A DNA stretch of 64,000 nucleotides from Kuschelorhynchus macadamiae (taxonomy: Eukaryota; Arthropoda; Insecta; Coleoptera; Curculionidae), in assembly GCA_030620095.1 (NCBI GenBank), contig JAUTXW010003598.1:372001-436000 (forward strand), given 5' to 3'. The notes under the pieces are model-generated. The model ran no database searches. It saw only the letters and a list, made by a program, of their open reading frames with translations, and was not told the origin of the DNA. Shown piece after piece: positions 26,801-35,895 of this stretch; position 1 is the first letter of the stretch, and the number at the start of each line of letters is the position of its first letter. The position numbers were made by a program, and so were the translations under genes.

Positions 26801-28182
26801 AAAACCATTTCGGTATTTTTAAACGAAAGTCATGTCAGCATCAATGGCAAAATTAACAAAACCAATGAGTTTTTTCACAGCACAACCTACGATTTTAAAA
26901 AATGAATAATAGAAAATTCGGTTAATTTAACAAAAAGGAGTGAAATGCCGGGTATTTTTATCAAAAAAAGAAGAAACGAGAAAAATATGGCACAAAAACT
27001 AACTTGGCAAAACTAGAGTAAATTTATTAATTCTCGGGGGAATTTGTTATAAGATTCCGAAAACGGCACGTGATTATCTTATTTCTTTTTGAAAATAATT
27101 TTTAAAAGTTTATTTTGTAGTAATATTTTGTTTGTGTTATTTATAGTCAGCAGTGTATATAATTACCAACAGTTATGATAGGAACTGTTAAAGCTAATAT
27201 TAACACAAACTAACCAACTCTTAAAGTGCTATAATATTTTTCATAGGTATACCCAGTTTCAGTGGTTTGGTCGATGCGAAGAATAGGCAATTATTTTTTT
27301 CTAAAATCGAAAGGTTATTTCGCACTTATGGTAATAAACTATAAGTCAAAAGAAGTCGACAATCTTCTATCACTGTGAAACTTATTTGAAAACGAAACTA
27401 AACTGAAAATTGGGATGCTTCGGCTGAGATAACACAAACACATATACTGTATACCACAACTTTGAGCCTAGTGTTTCTTGATATGTGATAATGATGAAGT
27501 TCTTATTACTACATTTTACAAAATATATTTAAATTTGTAGGACAACTCTGAAATAATTTTAGTACAAAAAAACATAAATATTTTATTTAAAACTTACCCT
27601 ACTAAACTGGAAGAATGCGGGTATCAAAAAAGATGGATTAGATTCTTTTTGTTGTTGAGGTACCAAAAAGTGGTAGTCGGACTCTAAAAAACAGAAATAT
27701 ATTAAGCAAGTTGGAAAAAGTTGTCATAGATATACAGCCTAAGGTTAAACAAAAGTTTTGATTGAAGCTATTGGAAGAAACAAAAAAAAAACATTCTTAA
27801 TAAATAGTTTTGTTTATCTAGATAAGTCATAAGTGGTGAAATCTATTATGATATAGTTTTTAAAACATTTATCACATTCATCAGTTCGCTTAGCGATCAT
27901 TTATTTGGAATAAAATCCTTATTTTGAAAATAATAATTGATACATAAAGTCGTAATAAATATAATAAATGTTACCTTCTTTTTCTAAATTGGCTTTCGAA
28001 GTTTTCTGCAGTTTTGGAATTCTTGAACGTATAATCAAAGGATTTTGCGAATTATAATAATTCAAGGAAAAAATCTCAAATCGATTTAGCTCATTTAATT
28101 TTGCAACTCCTAGATTATCAGCAGCAGTTTTCGAATAACTCTCGCTCTTCGTTCCAGTTATATATCCAATGCATATACACCA
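11492..28182 (-). CDS. Gene A: unrecognised secreted, Ser/Thr/Asn-rich, cysteine-free protein (5 coding exons seen, first exon missing)
   Basis: Joined minus-strand exons 28182-27975, 27683-27598, 22571-22452, 19897-19778 and 12937-11492 give one open frame of about 659 residues. All junctions are GT-AG and all phases agree: phase 0 into exon 1, one base carried to exon 2, then phase 0 at each later border. It opens with WCICIGYITG followed by TKSES, which fits the end of a signal peptide whose start lies in an unseen upstream exon. Apart from those two signal cysteines there is no Cys. The tail is acidic, Ser/Thr/Asn-rich and has about 15 N-x-S/T sites, so a glycosylated extracellular or matrix protein is inferred. 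AATAAA-type signals lie about 115 bp past the stop. The family is not recognised. Introns hold mariner-type, recombinase and Penelope-like debris. The exon chain is well supported; the function is unknown. Confidence 0.78.
13527..15040 (+). repeat. ATGGCGGC-family dispersed element, long copy
   Basis: The 5' terminus TTTTTACTTCCCTCGTAAAA at 13527 is intact, followed by ATCACCCTCCGAG and a run of degenerate units. Each unit carries CTTCAAATTTTGGTCAAA, GGTCATATGGGA, ACCTGGTAA and AAAATGGCGGCC-like motifs (near 13915, 14037, 14272, 14350, 14748 and 14858). The 1.5 kb interior is non-coding. It sits in the intron before the last exon of gene A. Confidence 0.8.
15087..16470 (-). pseudogene. Tyrosine-recombinase (Crypton/DIRS-like) gene relic
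   Basis: Minus-strand fragments follow the order of an arthropod tyrosine recombinase. They are an N-terminal MNSSEFDNLAMQGGVPEYIM, a core-binding piece PSTIWSKHSMIKSTLKIKNN, the first catalytic box KVATLIGIAGAWRREEL (Arg present), the second box LPNPETFTGHCYKRSSATML, then GVDITNLKRLGG and a DESIDNKKRMANQ tail. The third residue after the box His is Lys where Arg is expected, and LKRLGG has Leu where such enzymes have His. Several frameshifts and stops separate the parts. Assignment to Crypton-like rather than DIRS-like is uncertain. Confidence 0.68.
16043..16072. repeat. (CA)n microsatellite
   Basis: ACACACACACATACACACAC-type tract of about 28 bp, in the intron before the gene A last exon and inside the recombinase relic. 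Confidence 0.85.
16471..18184. other. Gene A intron, nothing recognised
   Basis: AT-rich, with short (ATA)n runs at about 16795-16860. No shared repeat or exon was seen. Confidence 0.45.
18705..18838 (+). promoter_or_regulatory. GC-richer insert with TATA box and initiator
   Basis: Within an ATGGCGGC element, a segment unlike its surroundings contains ATTATAAATAGCC near 18787 and, about 35 bp later, CTCATTCAGTG followed by CGATCT. It resembles the 5.07-5.12 kb promoter in layout and in the TCATTCAGTGNNNCGATCT motif. It may be a promoter piece of an LTR-type element or a transduced gene promoter. Confidence 0.4.
19404..19484. repeat. (TA)n(TG)n compound array
   Basis: About 62 bp TA followed by 20 bp TG, near the 3' end of an ATGGCGGC element. 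Confidence 0.93.
19778..19897 (-). CDS. Gene A, fourth visible exon (duplicated 40-codon type, copy 2)
   Basis: The exon is 120 bp, phase 0 at both ends, with acceptor TGTGCTTAAG and donor GTGGGTAT. It encodes VWGIQLTNEHQQEVVPNSEN, continues with a Glu/Asn-rich stretch containing one N-glycosylation site (NIS), and ends SYTIQK. It parallels the 22.5 kb exon in length, phase, opening and ending. It lies just beyond a (TA)n(TG)n array and a copy of the ATGGCGGC element. Confidence 0.76.
20741..20800. repeat. (TA)n array
   Basis: About 60 bp TA with one TTTA interruption near the right end. Confidence 0.92.
20995..21320 (-). mobile_element. ACAGGGTGTCC-type short non-autonomous element, copy 2
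   Basis: Both tips remain: ACAGGGTGTCCTATTT at the left and GGGATATCCTGTAC at the right. The interior (GATAACTTTTTGACCTGATC, CCCTGTATCTCAAAAAC, CGCGAAAAC) is the complement of the 10.74 kb copy. It lies in the gene A intron between the two duplicated exons. Confidence 0.62.
21321..22451. other. Gene A intron between the duplicated exons
   Basis: A plus-strand frame of 102 codons at 21822-22130 (MKENHAQKLFNVYNSNCFKS start, five Cys) has no splice or promoter support and no known motif. It is left uncalled. Otherwise featureless. Confidence 0.4.
22452..22571 (-). CDS. Gene A, third visible exon (duplicated 40-codon type, copy 1)
   Basis: The exon is exactly 120 bp, phase 0 at both ends, with acceptor ACGTTTAAG and donor GTACGTAT. 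It encodes VLEPQPTNRNEQRVVLKSAE, continues with a Lys/Glu/His-rich stretch, and ends GYTIEE. Length, phases, the V-x(3)-Q/P-x-TN opening and the YTI ending match the next exon at 19778-19897, so the two look like a tandem exon duplication. Confidence 0.75.
22572..24329. other. Gene A intron
   Basis: Contains only the facing ACAGGGTG tips at 23.77/23.94 kb. No coding is seen. Confidence 0.45.
23772..23960. repeat. Facing ACAGGGTG-type tips
   Basis: GACACCCTGTATATC at about 23772 and TATACAGGGTGTTACATT at about 23941 are outward tips of the mariner-MITE class, separated by about 170 bp. They may be ends of two adjacent broken elements. Confidence 0.4.
24330..24385 (-). other. Possible hammerhead-ribozyme remnant at the Penelope-like 3' end
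   Basis: The perfect inverted repeat CGCTACTCAGTAGCG (24350-24364) lies about 220 bp past the GIY-YIG stop. On the minus strand it is followed at once by GAAAC, then ATGTTAC and GTCC. Penelope-like elements are known to carry hammerhead motifs of the layout CTGATGA, stem, GAAAC, short palindrome, cleavage site. Here CTACTGAGTAGC may be that core minus one TGA. Inference only. Confidence 0.35.
24340..26560 (-). pseudogene. Penelope-like retroelement relic (RT plus GIY-YIG)
   Basis: Reading on the minus strand from the right, there is a basic N-terminal region at 26267-26533, then PPPKLYSLIKLHKLGFPIRP (RT motif of Penelope-like elements) near 25.77 kb. EDLIMANALSSLIAEIF follows near 25.4 kb, and a GIY-YIG endonuclease lies at 24583-24834 with CGDCDKTYIDQTGRYFGKRI, KEHYK and a C-terminal Asn-His-Lys-Thr-Gly-His block. 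Stops and frameshifts are many, so it is dead. It lies in the long gene A intron between 22571 and 27598. Confidence 0.75.
24583..24834 (-). pseudogene. GIY-YIG endonuclease domain of the Penelope-like relic
   Basis: An 83-residue open stretch gives YQLNCGDCDKTYIDQTGRYF, then GKRIKEHYKC and NYANHLIKTGHTF. The GIY part reads YQLNC and the YIG part YIDQTGR, as is usual for the Penelope-like version. Most domain residues are retained although the upstream RT is broken. Confidence 0.75.
26561..27597. other. Gene A intron, nothing recognised
   Basis: AT-rich, non-repetitive by eye, between the Penelope-like relic and exon 27598. Confidence 0.45.
27598..27683 (-). CDS. Gene A, second visible exon
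   Basis: The exon is 86 bp. The acceptor CTGTTTTTTAG is strong and the donor is GTAAGTTT. It needs one base from the previous exon, whose last base G gives a Glu codon, and it ends in phase 0. It encodes SDYHFLVPQQQKESNPSF followed by LIPAFFQFSR, a mixed polar then hydrophobic stretch. Phase agreement with both neighbours is the main support; no domain is recognised. Confidence 0.68.
27975..28182 (-). CDS. Gene A, first visible exon (probable signal-peptide end)
   Basis: The exon is 208 bp: 69 codons plus one base. The acceptor is CTTGTAG at 28183 and beyond; an in-frame TAG in the acceptor shows the frame cannot extend upstream. The donor is G|GTAACA at 27974. It reads WCICIGYITG, then a polar stretch, then NPLIIRSRIPKLQKT with basic residues. 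No in-frame Met is present, so the start codon must be in an earlier exon between here and about 42 kb. A cleavage after ITG would suit a signal peptidase site, but this is inferred. The acceptor has a weak pyrimidine tract and is the least certain border of the gene. Confidence 0.62.
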
Positions 28183-28699
28183 CTACAAGTCATAAACGTA
28201 TTTTCTATTAATATTTTATGAAGCCTTTAACAGAAATAGATAATAAATTTGGGCTATTATAATTATTCAGAGTACTAAAATAAAATATTTAATAATAACG
28301 ATGTGTAATCATGCAAATGGTAGTTTATAGGCCGTTTTCATATGTCGGTAGAATTTACAATAGGCATACTATTGTTAGTGTATTCTAGAAGGAAAACAAT
28401 CTGTCTGGCCTTCTTAATAATGTCACATTTAATTTGTCATCAATGGATTCTCTTGGCATAAGAAAATATCGAGGAGAGACGTTTCCCATGTACAAACAAA
28501 TTAATTAAATATTATAGACAAATCAGGTGTGGCCAGAAATTTTCAAAAATTTTGTCAACTAATAAAAAGTCATGTGGACAAAAATCCTTGGCGAAATGCC
28601 GAACTTATTGTGCATATTTTGTGTAGGCAGTAAAAAATAAATCAACACCTGCAAGAAATAATAAAAATTATCATGTCTATCCATTCTTTTTGCTGTCTG

Positions 28700-30960
28700 T
28701 TTTTCGGTCTGTTCGCGTAACTAAAGGCCTCAACAGCCTCTTCAGGCCACAACAGCCTCTAAACTTTGGTTTAGAAAGCTGACACAATGGCCTTTTAGTC
28801 TCAGAACGATTGATACATCTGTCGTACATTATGATTATTCGGTATAGCCACCTCTATCAAGTTGTTTTTTTTTGTCCTTTTTATCTACAAGAATAAGATC
28901 TGGTCTATTATAAATGTTAGTTTGGTCTGTCAAAACAATGCGGTCTCAATACAACTTGTAAAGATTATTTTCGAAAATTAACTCAGGATTGTAAATATAA
29001 TATGGCACTCTTTGTTTCTGCAAGAACTGTAATTTCTATGCTAGTTCTTGGTGCAGAATTTTGGCTAATACATCGTGTCTTAACTTGTATTCACTCGCAG
29101 CGAACATTTGACATCCCCCTCTGACATGTTGCATGGTCTCTGACATCAGGCATGCATATCTGCAGCTGTCATTTACCTCTGTGGCATCTTTTGTTATATA
29201 TTTTAAGTAGTTTCTGGTTGAAATTTACCTGTTCTTGTATGGCAACTAGGAAACCCTACGTTTCAGGAAACATCCGTTCCGACGTCAGCCAGTTGTTCGA
29301 CGCTATGCTGTCGACGTAATCCTGACTGACCTCATTTAAATGTCTGCCATGCAGAGTTTTTTCCCTCCAACTCTTCAGTTTCTCATCTACGGATTCGTTG
29401 AAACTTGCTGCTGTATAGGCGTAAAGTCATACGAATCACATATAATTCTATGTAAGTCAGATATGCGTCCTTTTTGTTGAAAATAGTTTTGTAGTAGGTG
29501 ATTTGCTGGTCTAGCTGCTTAGAGATATCTGTTAATCCTCTTCCGCCTCGATACCGTGGAATTTTCGTACGTTTTATGGCACTTCGTGGATGATATTTTC
29601 GTGTCTTTGTTAGTAGAGTTCTGATCTTTCTTTGCTTGGACCACTTATTAATCCCAAATGAATAGCCAAGCACAGAACAAACGTCGGTTTTTTTTGCTGT
29701 TAATTTTCAATTTTAGCAATTGTCGTATTCGTCTTGTAAACTCGCTGGTCAGTTCATCGTTCATTACTTGATTTATATACTGCCCTTACTTTATACCAAA
29801 ATATTTGTAGGTACCTTTATGTCGCATTGCTTCCATACTTCATTAAATCGTTCATATATAAAACATGCTTTAAGTTAATTTTTTCTCCGTTGTTCTTTTT
29901 GATATTAAACACATAACCAGTATAATTTAAAGGGTTAGACAGAGGGTTCATTGCAATACAAAACCATAGCGGACTTAGTGAATCACCTTGAAAAATGCCT
30001 CTTCTTATTGGTAGAGGATTAATTTTGATGTCAATATTGGTATCATTCAAGTGAATAGTAGTGTGCCAGGTTGACATGGCATATTCCAAGAAATGTATTA
30101 TACAAGGATCGATTTTGTACTTTGATAATACTCTGATAGTCATACGGCATAGAGTCGAACGGTTCTTTATAATTATTATAAGCCATAAATAGATTTCTCC
30201 GCTCAGAGTAAGCTTGAGTACAGATGACAACCCACTGAGTAAGGAAAGATGGAATATTTTGGGGTTCCTGCTTTAGGTTATATTAAGAAAAAAATGCTAT
30301 TTTTTCGTGTGGCGCCCTGAGTTTCTTGAACCAGTAATTATGTATTCCATCAGGGCCTGGGGTTTTCCAGTTGTGTACCGTTTTGAGGATGCTCGTAATT
30401 TTCTCATTTGTGAAAGAATCATATTGCATTTGGTTATATTCCCGAGCAGTTATATTTTCTACTTCAATCCAGCTGGCGCTTAAATTAGATGTTACGGAGG
30501 TAGATAATTGCTCCTTCCAAAAATGCTCAGCCACTTTCTTACTAGGATATTCTGTATTATTCCCTTCTGTAGTTTTATTGAGGGATCTATAAAAGCCCTT
30601 TTCTGATCTTGCAAATAAAGTGTTATCATGCTTTATCTCATTGCTTACTTGATACCTTCTCAGACGACCTGTATATGCAGAGACTTTTTGTTTAAGAGTA
30701 TCGAGGCACTGAACAATTGTAATATTATCATGATCTTGGTGAGAATGTGCTCTAATACGTTAGATGATCGATTCCACTAATCTCTCTAGTTTTATCGTTC
30801 TTAGCCCATTTACATACTCAGTCAATCTTCCAAAATCCTTCCTAAGATGGTCAATTTTATTTTGCAATCTCTTTTCACAGGCTGGCGTTCGTTGCCCTGC
30901 CATCGAGCCTATTTCTTCTTTTCTCGGTTGTTAGTAATTCAAAATGCTCCTCCTCATATC
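28700..30960 (-). pseudogene. RLE-type non-LTR retrotransposon (R4/R2-like) relic
   Basis: From the right on the minus strand, an N-terminal linker at 30.6-30.95 kb leads to HNWKTPGPDGIHNYWFKK (RT motif 1, near 30.35 kb), then RRGIFQGDSLSPLWFCIAMN and HVLYMNDL (catalytic YMDD-type box with Asn for the first Asp). IPRYRGGRGLTDISKQLDQQ lies at about 29.55 kb. A Cys/His finger (CRYACLMSETMQHVRGGCQ) follows near 29.13 kb, and the restriction-like endonuclease motif NRPDLILVDKKDKK near 28.87 kb. Many frame breaks and one active-site change make it inactive. Confidence 0.75.
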
Positions 30961-31001
30961 TGCCACTTAAAAGTAAATATATTGTACTAGGGTGCTGTTG
31001 T

Positions 31002-31373
31002 TTATATATTATTGTTGGCTGTTTCCTGTTTCCACAGCCTTTTTACTTCCATTGCCAAGTCGGTGTATTTGGCGATCTTCTCACTGTATTTCGCTTGGAT
31101 GTTCTCGTCGTTGAGGACAGCCATGTCAATTAAATAAGTGGTCTTGTCTTCTTTGGATTGAAAGGTGATATCGGGTCTGTTTGCGAGGATTGTTTTATCT
31201 GTGTGGACGTCAATGCCCCAGTAGAGCTTATAGTCTTCATTTTCAGGTATGGATGTTGATGTATAATGGTAGTAAATGACTGTATTTTCTGTTAGTTTGT
31301 ATGTTGTGGCTAATACTTGATGAACGACCTTCGCTGCCGAGTTGTGTCTCGCGGTGTGTTCAGTTCCGGCCAT
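31002..31373 (-). pseudogene. 5'-truncated RLE-type LINE: endonuclease C-terminus
   Basis: A 123-residue open frame has RHNSAAKVVHQVLATTYKL, then DYKLYWGIDVHTDKTILANR, then PDITFQSKEDKTTYLIDMAV and NDENIQAKYSEKIAKYTDL. The PD...K...ID spacing is that of the restriction-like endonuclease of R4/R2-type LINEs. It begins beside an (ATT)n tract, has no RT, and is intact over its short length. It is a separate insertion from the neighbour at 28.7-30.96 kb. Confidence 0.72.
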
Positions 31374-31529
31374 TATTCTACATCCACTCGTTCGTTATTA
31401 ATATTATTATAATTCTTATTATTATGACCAATATTTTACCAGTTTCTACCTATGCCATATTTGGATTTTTGAACATAATTTAAATAAAGTCAGTAAGTAA
31501 TTTTTACATTGACACACACCGCCCTTTTG

Positions 31530-32358
31530 TTATGGTCATGTTAAATTCGTGCCAGTTTATCCCTATATCATTTTAGTTTTTCTGCAAAATTTGAAATCAA
31601 TTGAATAAGATTATTTTTTAAATCAATTTACATTGATTTAAAAATATATATATATTTGGCCGTAATATTGTTCCACCAACATATATTTGTACCACAACTT
31701 TACCAGTTTATCTCTATATCACACTTAATGCTTGCAAAAAAATTGAAATTAATCTAATAAGTAGTTTTTTTCAGGCCGGTTTTTTAAATATTTTATTAGG
31801 CTGCCATATAACCCTTAAATTCTGACTAAAATTTGAAATCACTCTGTTGAGTATTTTTAAGCTAAGTCACGAACTGACAGACAGACAAACAGACCGACTG
31901 AATTGATAAAATATTTTTTGAGTATATTTAGTTCAACTCTATACCACAATTAGTTTGGTAAATAATTTGAAATCATTCCATTAAGTTGGTTTTTCAGGCT
32001 TTACCAGTTGACTCCTACATAATACTTGATTTTCGTGCAAAATTTGAGGTAAATTCGAGAAGCAGTTTTTTAGTAATATTTTTTTAACATTTTACTAGGC
32101 CACCATTTTCTTTTGCCCTATTGGATTTTCACCAAAATGTTACCAGGTCCTCCTAATATGAGCTTTAATGTTTGACCAAAATTTGAAATCAATCGTGTAA
32201 ATATGTTTTAGCTACGCTGCGAACAGATAGACCGACAAACAGAAAGACCGACGGAATTGAGAAAACTTTTTTTTCGGCATCTAGGAACCTTGAAAACGTA
32301 AAGATTTGAAAAAATCTTCGAGGGTGATTTTTTTCCTTTTACGAGGGAAGTAAAAATT
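31530..32358 (-). repeat. ATGGCGGC-family dispersed element, inverted copy
   Basis: The minus-strand 5' terminus is at 32358 (plus strand TTTTACGAGGGAAGTAAAAA). Internal landmarks run leftward: GAGGGTGATTTTTTT, CAGACCGAC-type tracts, TACCAGGTC, GGCCACCATTTTC and repeated AAATTTGA blocks. It is non-coding and lies just right of an RLE-type LINE fragment. Confidence 0.75.
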
Positions 32359-32359
32359 A

Positions 32360-33050
32360 TTTGGCCGCCTTCTTGAGTTCATACCACAGCTTTATTAGTT
32401 TATCTCACATAATGCTTGCAGAAAATTTGAAATTAATCTAATAAGTAGTTTTTTCAGGCTGAATTTTTAAATATTTTATTAGGCCGCCATTTTGTTGTGC
32501 TAGCTTATATTCGTACCAAAATGTTACCATTTAATTCCTTTATAACACTTGACTGTTGTGAGAAATTTGAGGAAAGTGGATGATTAGTTTTTTCGTAATA
32601 ATTTTTTTAACGCTTCACTAAGCCGCCATTTTGTTCAGGCATGTTGGATTTTTACCAAAATATTACCAGGTCATATCCCCATATGACCCTTAACTTTTGA
32701 TGAGCAGTTTTTAAGCTATGCTGCGAGCTAACAGATGGACCGTCGAATCAGTACGCAATGGCATACTTTTTTAGGCTAAATTAATAATTTATTTTCATTT
32801 TATTAAGCCGCCATTTTGTTCCGCCATCTGTTGATTCCTACAAAATACTTATTTTTGTGCAAAATTTGACATAAATTGGATAAGCAGTTTTATAGTAATA
32901 TTTTTTTAACACTTCATTAGGCCGCCATTTTGTTTTGTTATATTGGATTTTTACCAATATATTACCAGATCATCCCCATATAGCCCTTAATTTTTGACCA
33001 AAATTTGAAGTCAATCGGATAAGTAGTTTTTTATCTATGCCGCGACATGT
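32360..33050 (-). repeat. ATGGCGGC-family interior units, inverted, abutting the previous copy
   Basis: Immediately right of the neighbouring terminus, interior units resume in the same orientation with GCCGCCATTTTG motifs near 32484, 32616, 32809 and 32918. No terminus closes this copy, so it is either truncated or part of a nested or tandem insertion. Confidence 0.68.
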
Positions 33051-33754
33051 GCTAATAATTCGAATGTAATTTTAGCGGAATCATGAGTTCTTTCTTTTGT
33101 CAGATAAGATAAAACAAATTTATTTTACTGAAGCATTTCTAAACTGTCGTAAATAAATAAAGGTATTAATGTTTTTAGGATGGTAATGGAATTGCTTCAG
33201 ATCAAAATACTGAAAGAGACTAGTGCAAGCGAAAGCGCAACGTCTGCAAGCATTTCACTTCAAAAAGTTTCATTTCAAAAACCATGATTTCATAATCTGT
33301 TTTATACTGTTTTAAATACATCTCTCATAAAAGCGCCTGACAAAATTCAGATATAAAATATCCCTGTATATGTGAAATACCAGAATTAAATACACTAAGC
33401 TGAAACATTAAACTTCGCAATGAATTTGTCGTAGTTAGAAATCTCAGATTAATTAAAAGTTTTGTTGCCACAGTAATCGGATGTGGCATGTTTCTAGTTT
33501 ATTTTTGAACCAGAGTCTCACTTTACTAAGTAATCAAACAGATGTGTTAAAATATTGATTAGTTCTTTACGTGAAAAAATGTCCCGTCTTAAAGGCCTCA
33601 CAGATGGATTTGCATAATGCATAGCAAAAGGATTCGTTGTAATAGAACTTCGTATGGCATCTCGTATATTTATTGTGATTGGCTACGCGCTATGTTGTCG
33701 TTTTGTATAGTCGCCTGTCGGCCTTTATTTCGATACACAAACTTTAAAGTTGTT

Positions 33755-33835
33755 CTTTTACTCCATTCGTAATAACGAAGTGTATTGTAATCTTGAAAAA
33801 ATCACCCTCCAAAATTTTTAGATCTAAGTTTCCTA
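33755..33835 (+). repeat. 5' end fragment of the ATGGCGGC family
   Basis: TTACTCCATTCGTAATAACG, then TGTATTGTAATCTTG and AAAAATCACCCTCC reproduce the element start, after which similarity ends. Only the 5' end is present here. Confidence 0.5.
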
Positions 33836-33899
33836 TGTTCACTAAAATCGTTCTGTCATTGTCTTTATTATATTGATTTCACAACGTTTCGAATGGTAA

Positions 33900-34560
33900 C
33901 TATCTCCAATCGTTTTTAAGTGTAAACTAAATGCTAACTCTAAAGCTACTGAGCGTCCTGGTTACCTGAACCGTGACGTTTTAGAAGGTCATTTTGAGCT
34001 AGAAGCGGCTTTTATGTATTTGGAATGTCGACGCTAAGCATGCTGAAAATGCCTTGATTCTTTATTATGAAAGCTGCTTCTATGAACTTTCGTTTTGGCT
34101 AGTGCTGCTCTCTGTGCAAGATTTTAGCCTCCGAACACTGCATCCAGTGTTGGTTTGACCAGACGTGCTCTGTTATGCACGATTTTGACGTGACTCCCTT
34201 TTGAGTACGATTAAAATGCTCTTTGACTCTTACACTATGAAGGCGTTTTGTCCCTCCAATGTACGATTCACCACACTCGCAAGGCATTTGGTAAATGCAT
34301 TTTCGTTAATTGTCGATGTCCTTTAGCTTTGTTTTTTTCAGAAGGCTTCTTAATGTGTTTTCCGATTTGAAAGCGGTTTTGATGTTGCAATCTCTGGCTA
34401 TTCTTCGAATCTTTTCAGATGTTCCCTTAATGGGAGTATTGTGAGAAAGCGTGATGTGTCTTGTGGATCGGAATGTTTCGTAATATAATGATCATAAAAG
34501 TATGATTTCTAATTTCGCTATTTTGTTACTTATTAACGTCTCAGAGTAACCATTCGGCAG
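33900..34560 (-). pseudogene. Second Penelope-like relic: RT end and GIY-YIG domain
   Basis: Minus-strand fragments are KESLLPNGYSETLISNKI, HNTPIKGTSEKIRRIARDCN, IKTAFKSENTLRSLLKKTKL, CIYQMPCECGESYIGGTKRL, VRVKEHFNR, then SCITEHVWSNQHWMQCSEAK and RKFIEAAFI. This is the standard C-terminal order of a common arthropod retroelement with GIY-YIG. The domain is nearly complete; the N-terminal RT is absent. It differs in sequence from the 24.6 kb copy. Confidence 0.68.
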
Positions 34561-34569
34561 TAGATCTTT

Positions 34570-35105
34570 TTTTATGTTTTCAATTTCTACCCTCCAGGGC
34601 TACCATGTATATTAACTAACCGATTTACAATAAAAAAATATTTTCTTAATGTGGGAGCTGCTTCAAATGTCTAGAGCTACTCTGTATAGTGGGAACAATA
34701 AGTTTATATACAAAAAAAAAAAGAAATTTGACGTGTTTCACCGTGTGTTAAAAAGCCAAGAACTTTAAACATATTTTTTTAATGCAGGGGTTGTTTCATC
34801 CTTCTAGGTTGTGGAGTCGAAAAAATGCTTTTATATACAGAATGATAAAAAGAAATTGGACGTATCTAACGGTTAAAAAAAAAGCTAAATACTCCTAAAA
34901 TAATATTTTTTTCGCTTTTAGGGGACTATTTCATTCTCCTAAGACTACCATGTATAGTTTAAAAAGTGCTTTAGTAAACATAGTACCTCTCCATATACAT
35001 AATGTTTTTAAATGATGCCTAAATTTTTTTTGCCGTATTTTAGGACGAAAAGTTCATATAATCTTGTGTCCTCAAGGCTTTTGTTTTTGAGATACAGGGT
35101 GTCAA
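34570..35105. repeat. Degenerate ~130-bp tandem units ending in a mariner-type tip
   Basis: Blocks of the type TTTTTAGGGGACTATTTCAT, CTCCTAAGACTACCATGTAT, then TTTATATACA and GACGTGTTTCACCG recur at about 34575, 34650, 34785 and 34915. The array ends at GATACAGGGTGTC near 35093. The same units recur at 59170-59835. Confidence 0.55.
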
Positions 35106-35529
35106 AATTTCATTTTTTTTTCAGTTTATTTTGCCATGGACATATCTAGACATAAATCATTCTGGGCTTTTTTAGGTTGCTCCCCCTTTTAATAAATTTT
35201 AATAAATCTAATACACTGATTGTGTTTTACCGTTTTTAAAAATAGTGATAGCAGTGGCGGCTCATGGTTAACTTTTCAGGAGGGTCTATATATATATACA
35301 TATCGTGCATATTTTTACTAAAATAACAATTTACCTTTTTGTTTTTGTTTTTACTGCCCAATTTAAATTCAAGACATTTCTCAAAGTTCAGCTCACTGGC
35401 GGCTTTTGAAATCTTAAGATTCTAAACCATTGTGGCTACCATTATTTAAAACATTATTTGTTTCAATTAATTTAAACCACAAAATCAATAAACAAGGCAT
35501 TTTGATTGGCATGAAATTGCCCTAATTTA

Positions 35530-35596
35530 ACCGACTTTGTATCTCTTATAGTTTCCGAGATCCCAATGAAACGCCTCGATTTTGGGACACCCTGTG
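35530..35596 (-). repeat. Solo end of the same or a related mariner-type family
   Basis: The plus strand reads TAGTTTCCGAGATCCCAAT then TTTTGGGACACCCTGTG, matching the outer end of the 62.3 kb arm (GTTTCCGAGATCCCAATAC then GGACACACTG). A (TA)n array follows at once, as at the complete element. The rest of the element is missing. Confidence 0.55.
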
Positions 35597-35599
35597 TAT

Positions 35600-35604
35600 C
35601 TATA

Positions 35605-35661
<57 letters not shown>
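35600..35661. repeat. (TA)n array beside a mariner-type end
   Basis: About 60 bp TA directly abutting GGGACACCCTGTG, a mariner-type tip. Confidence 0.92.
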
Positions 35662-35664
<3 letters not shown>

Positions 35665-35689
35665 AATACGTTTATCGGGTTCCAAAGAT

Positions 35690-35895
35690 TCCAAAATGTC
35701 AAAAAAACCAAAATTAAACTTTTCGAATTTTTTTTATGACTACAATAATAGATAAAAAAATTTCGAAAAGTTTAATTTGGATTTTTTTGACATTTGACAG
35801 CGAAAAACATATTTAAATACATATATATTATATATAATATTTTTCGGGTTCTAAAGATTCTAAAATGTCAAAAAAACTCAAATCTAACTTTCGAA
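35690..35895. repeat. Interrupted palindrome with an extra direct copy
   Basis: AAATTAAACTTTTCGAATTT at about 35711 and its complement AAATTTCGAAAAGTTTAATT at about 35758 form arms of roughly 45 bp, including the AAAATGTCAAAAAAACC and GGATTTTTTTGACATTT ends. A further direct copy follows at 35845-35895. No coding is seen. Confidence 0.6.

Noticed and set aside
35472..35711. 79-codon minus frame
   Set aside because: Composed of a mariner-type end, a (TA)n array and flank.
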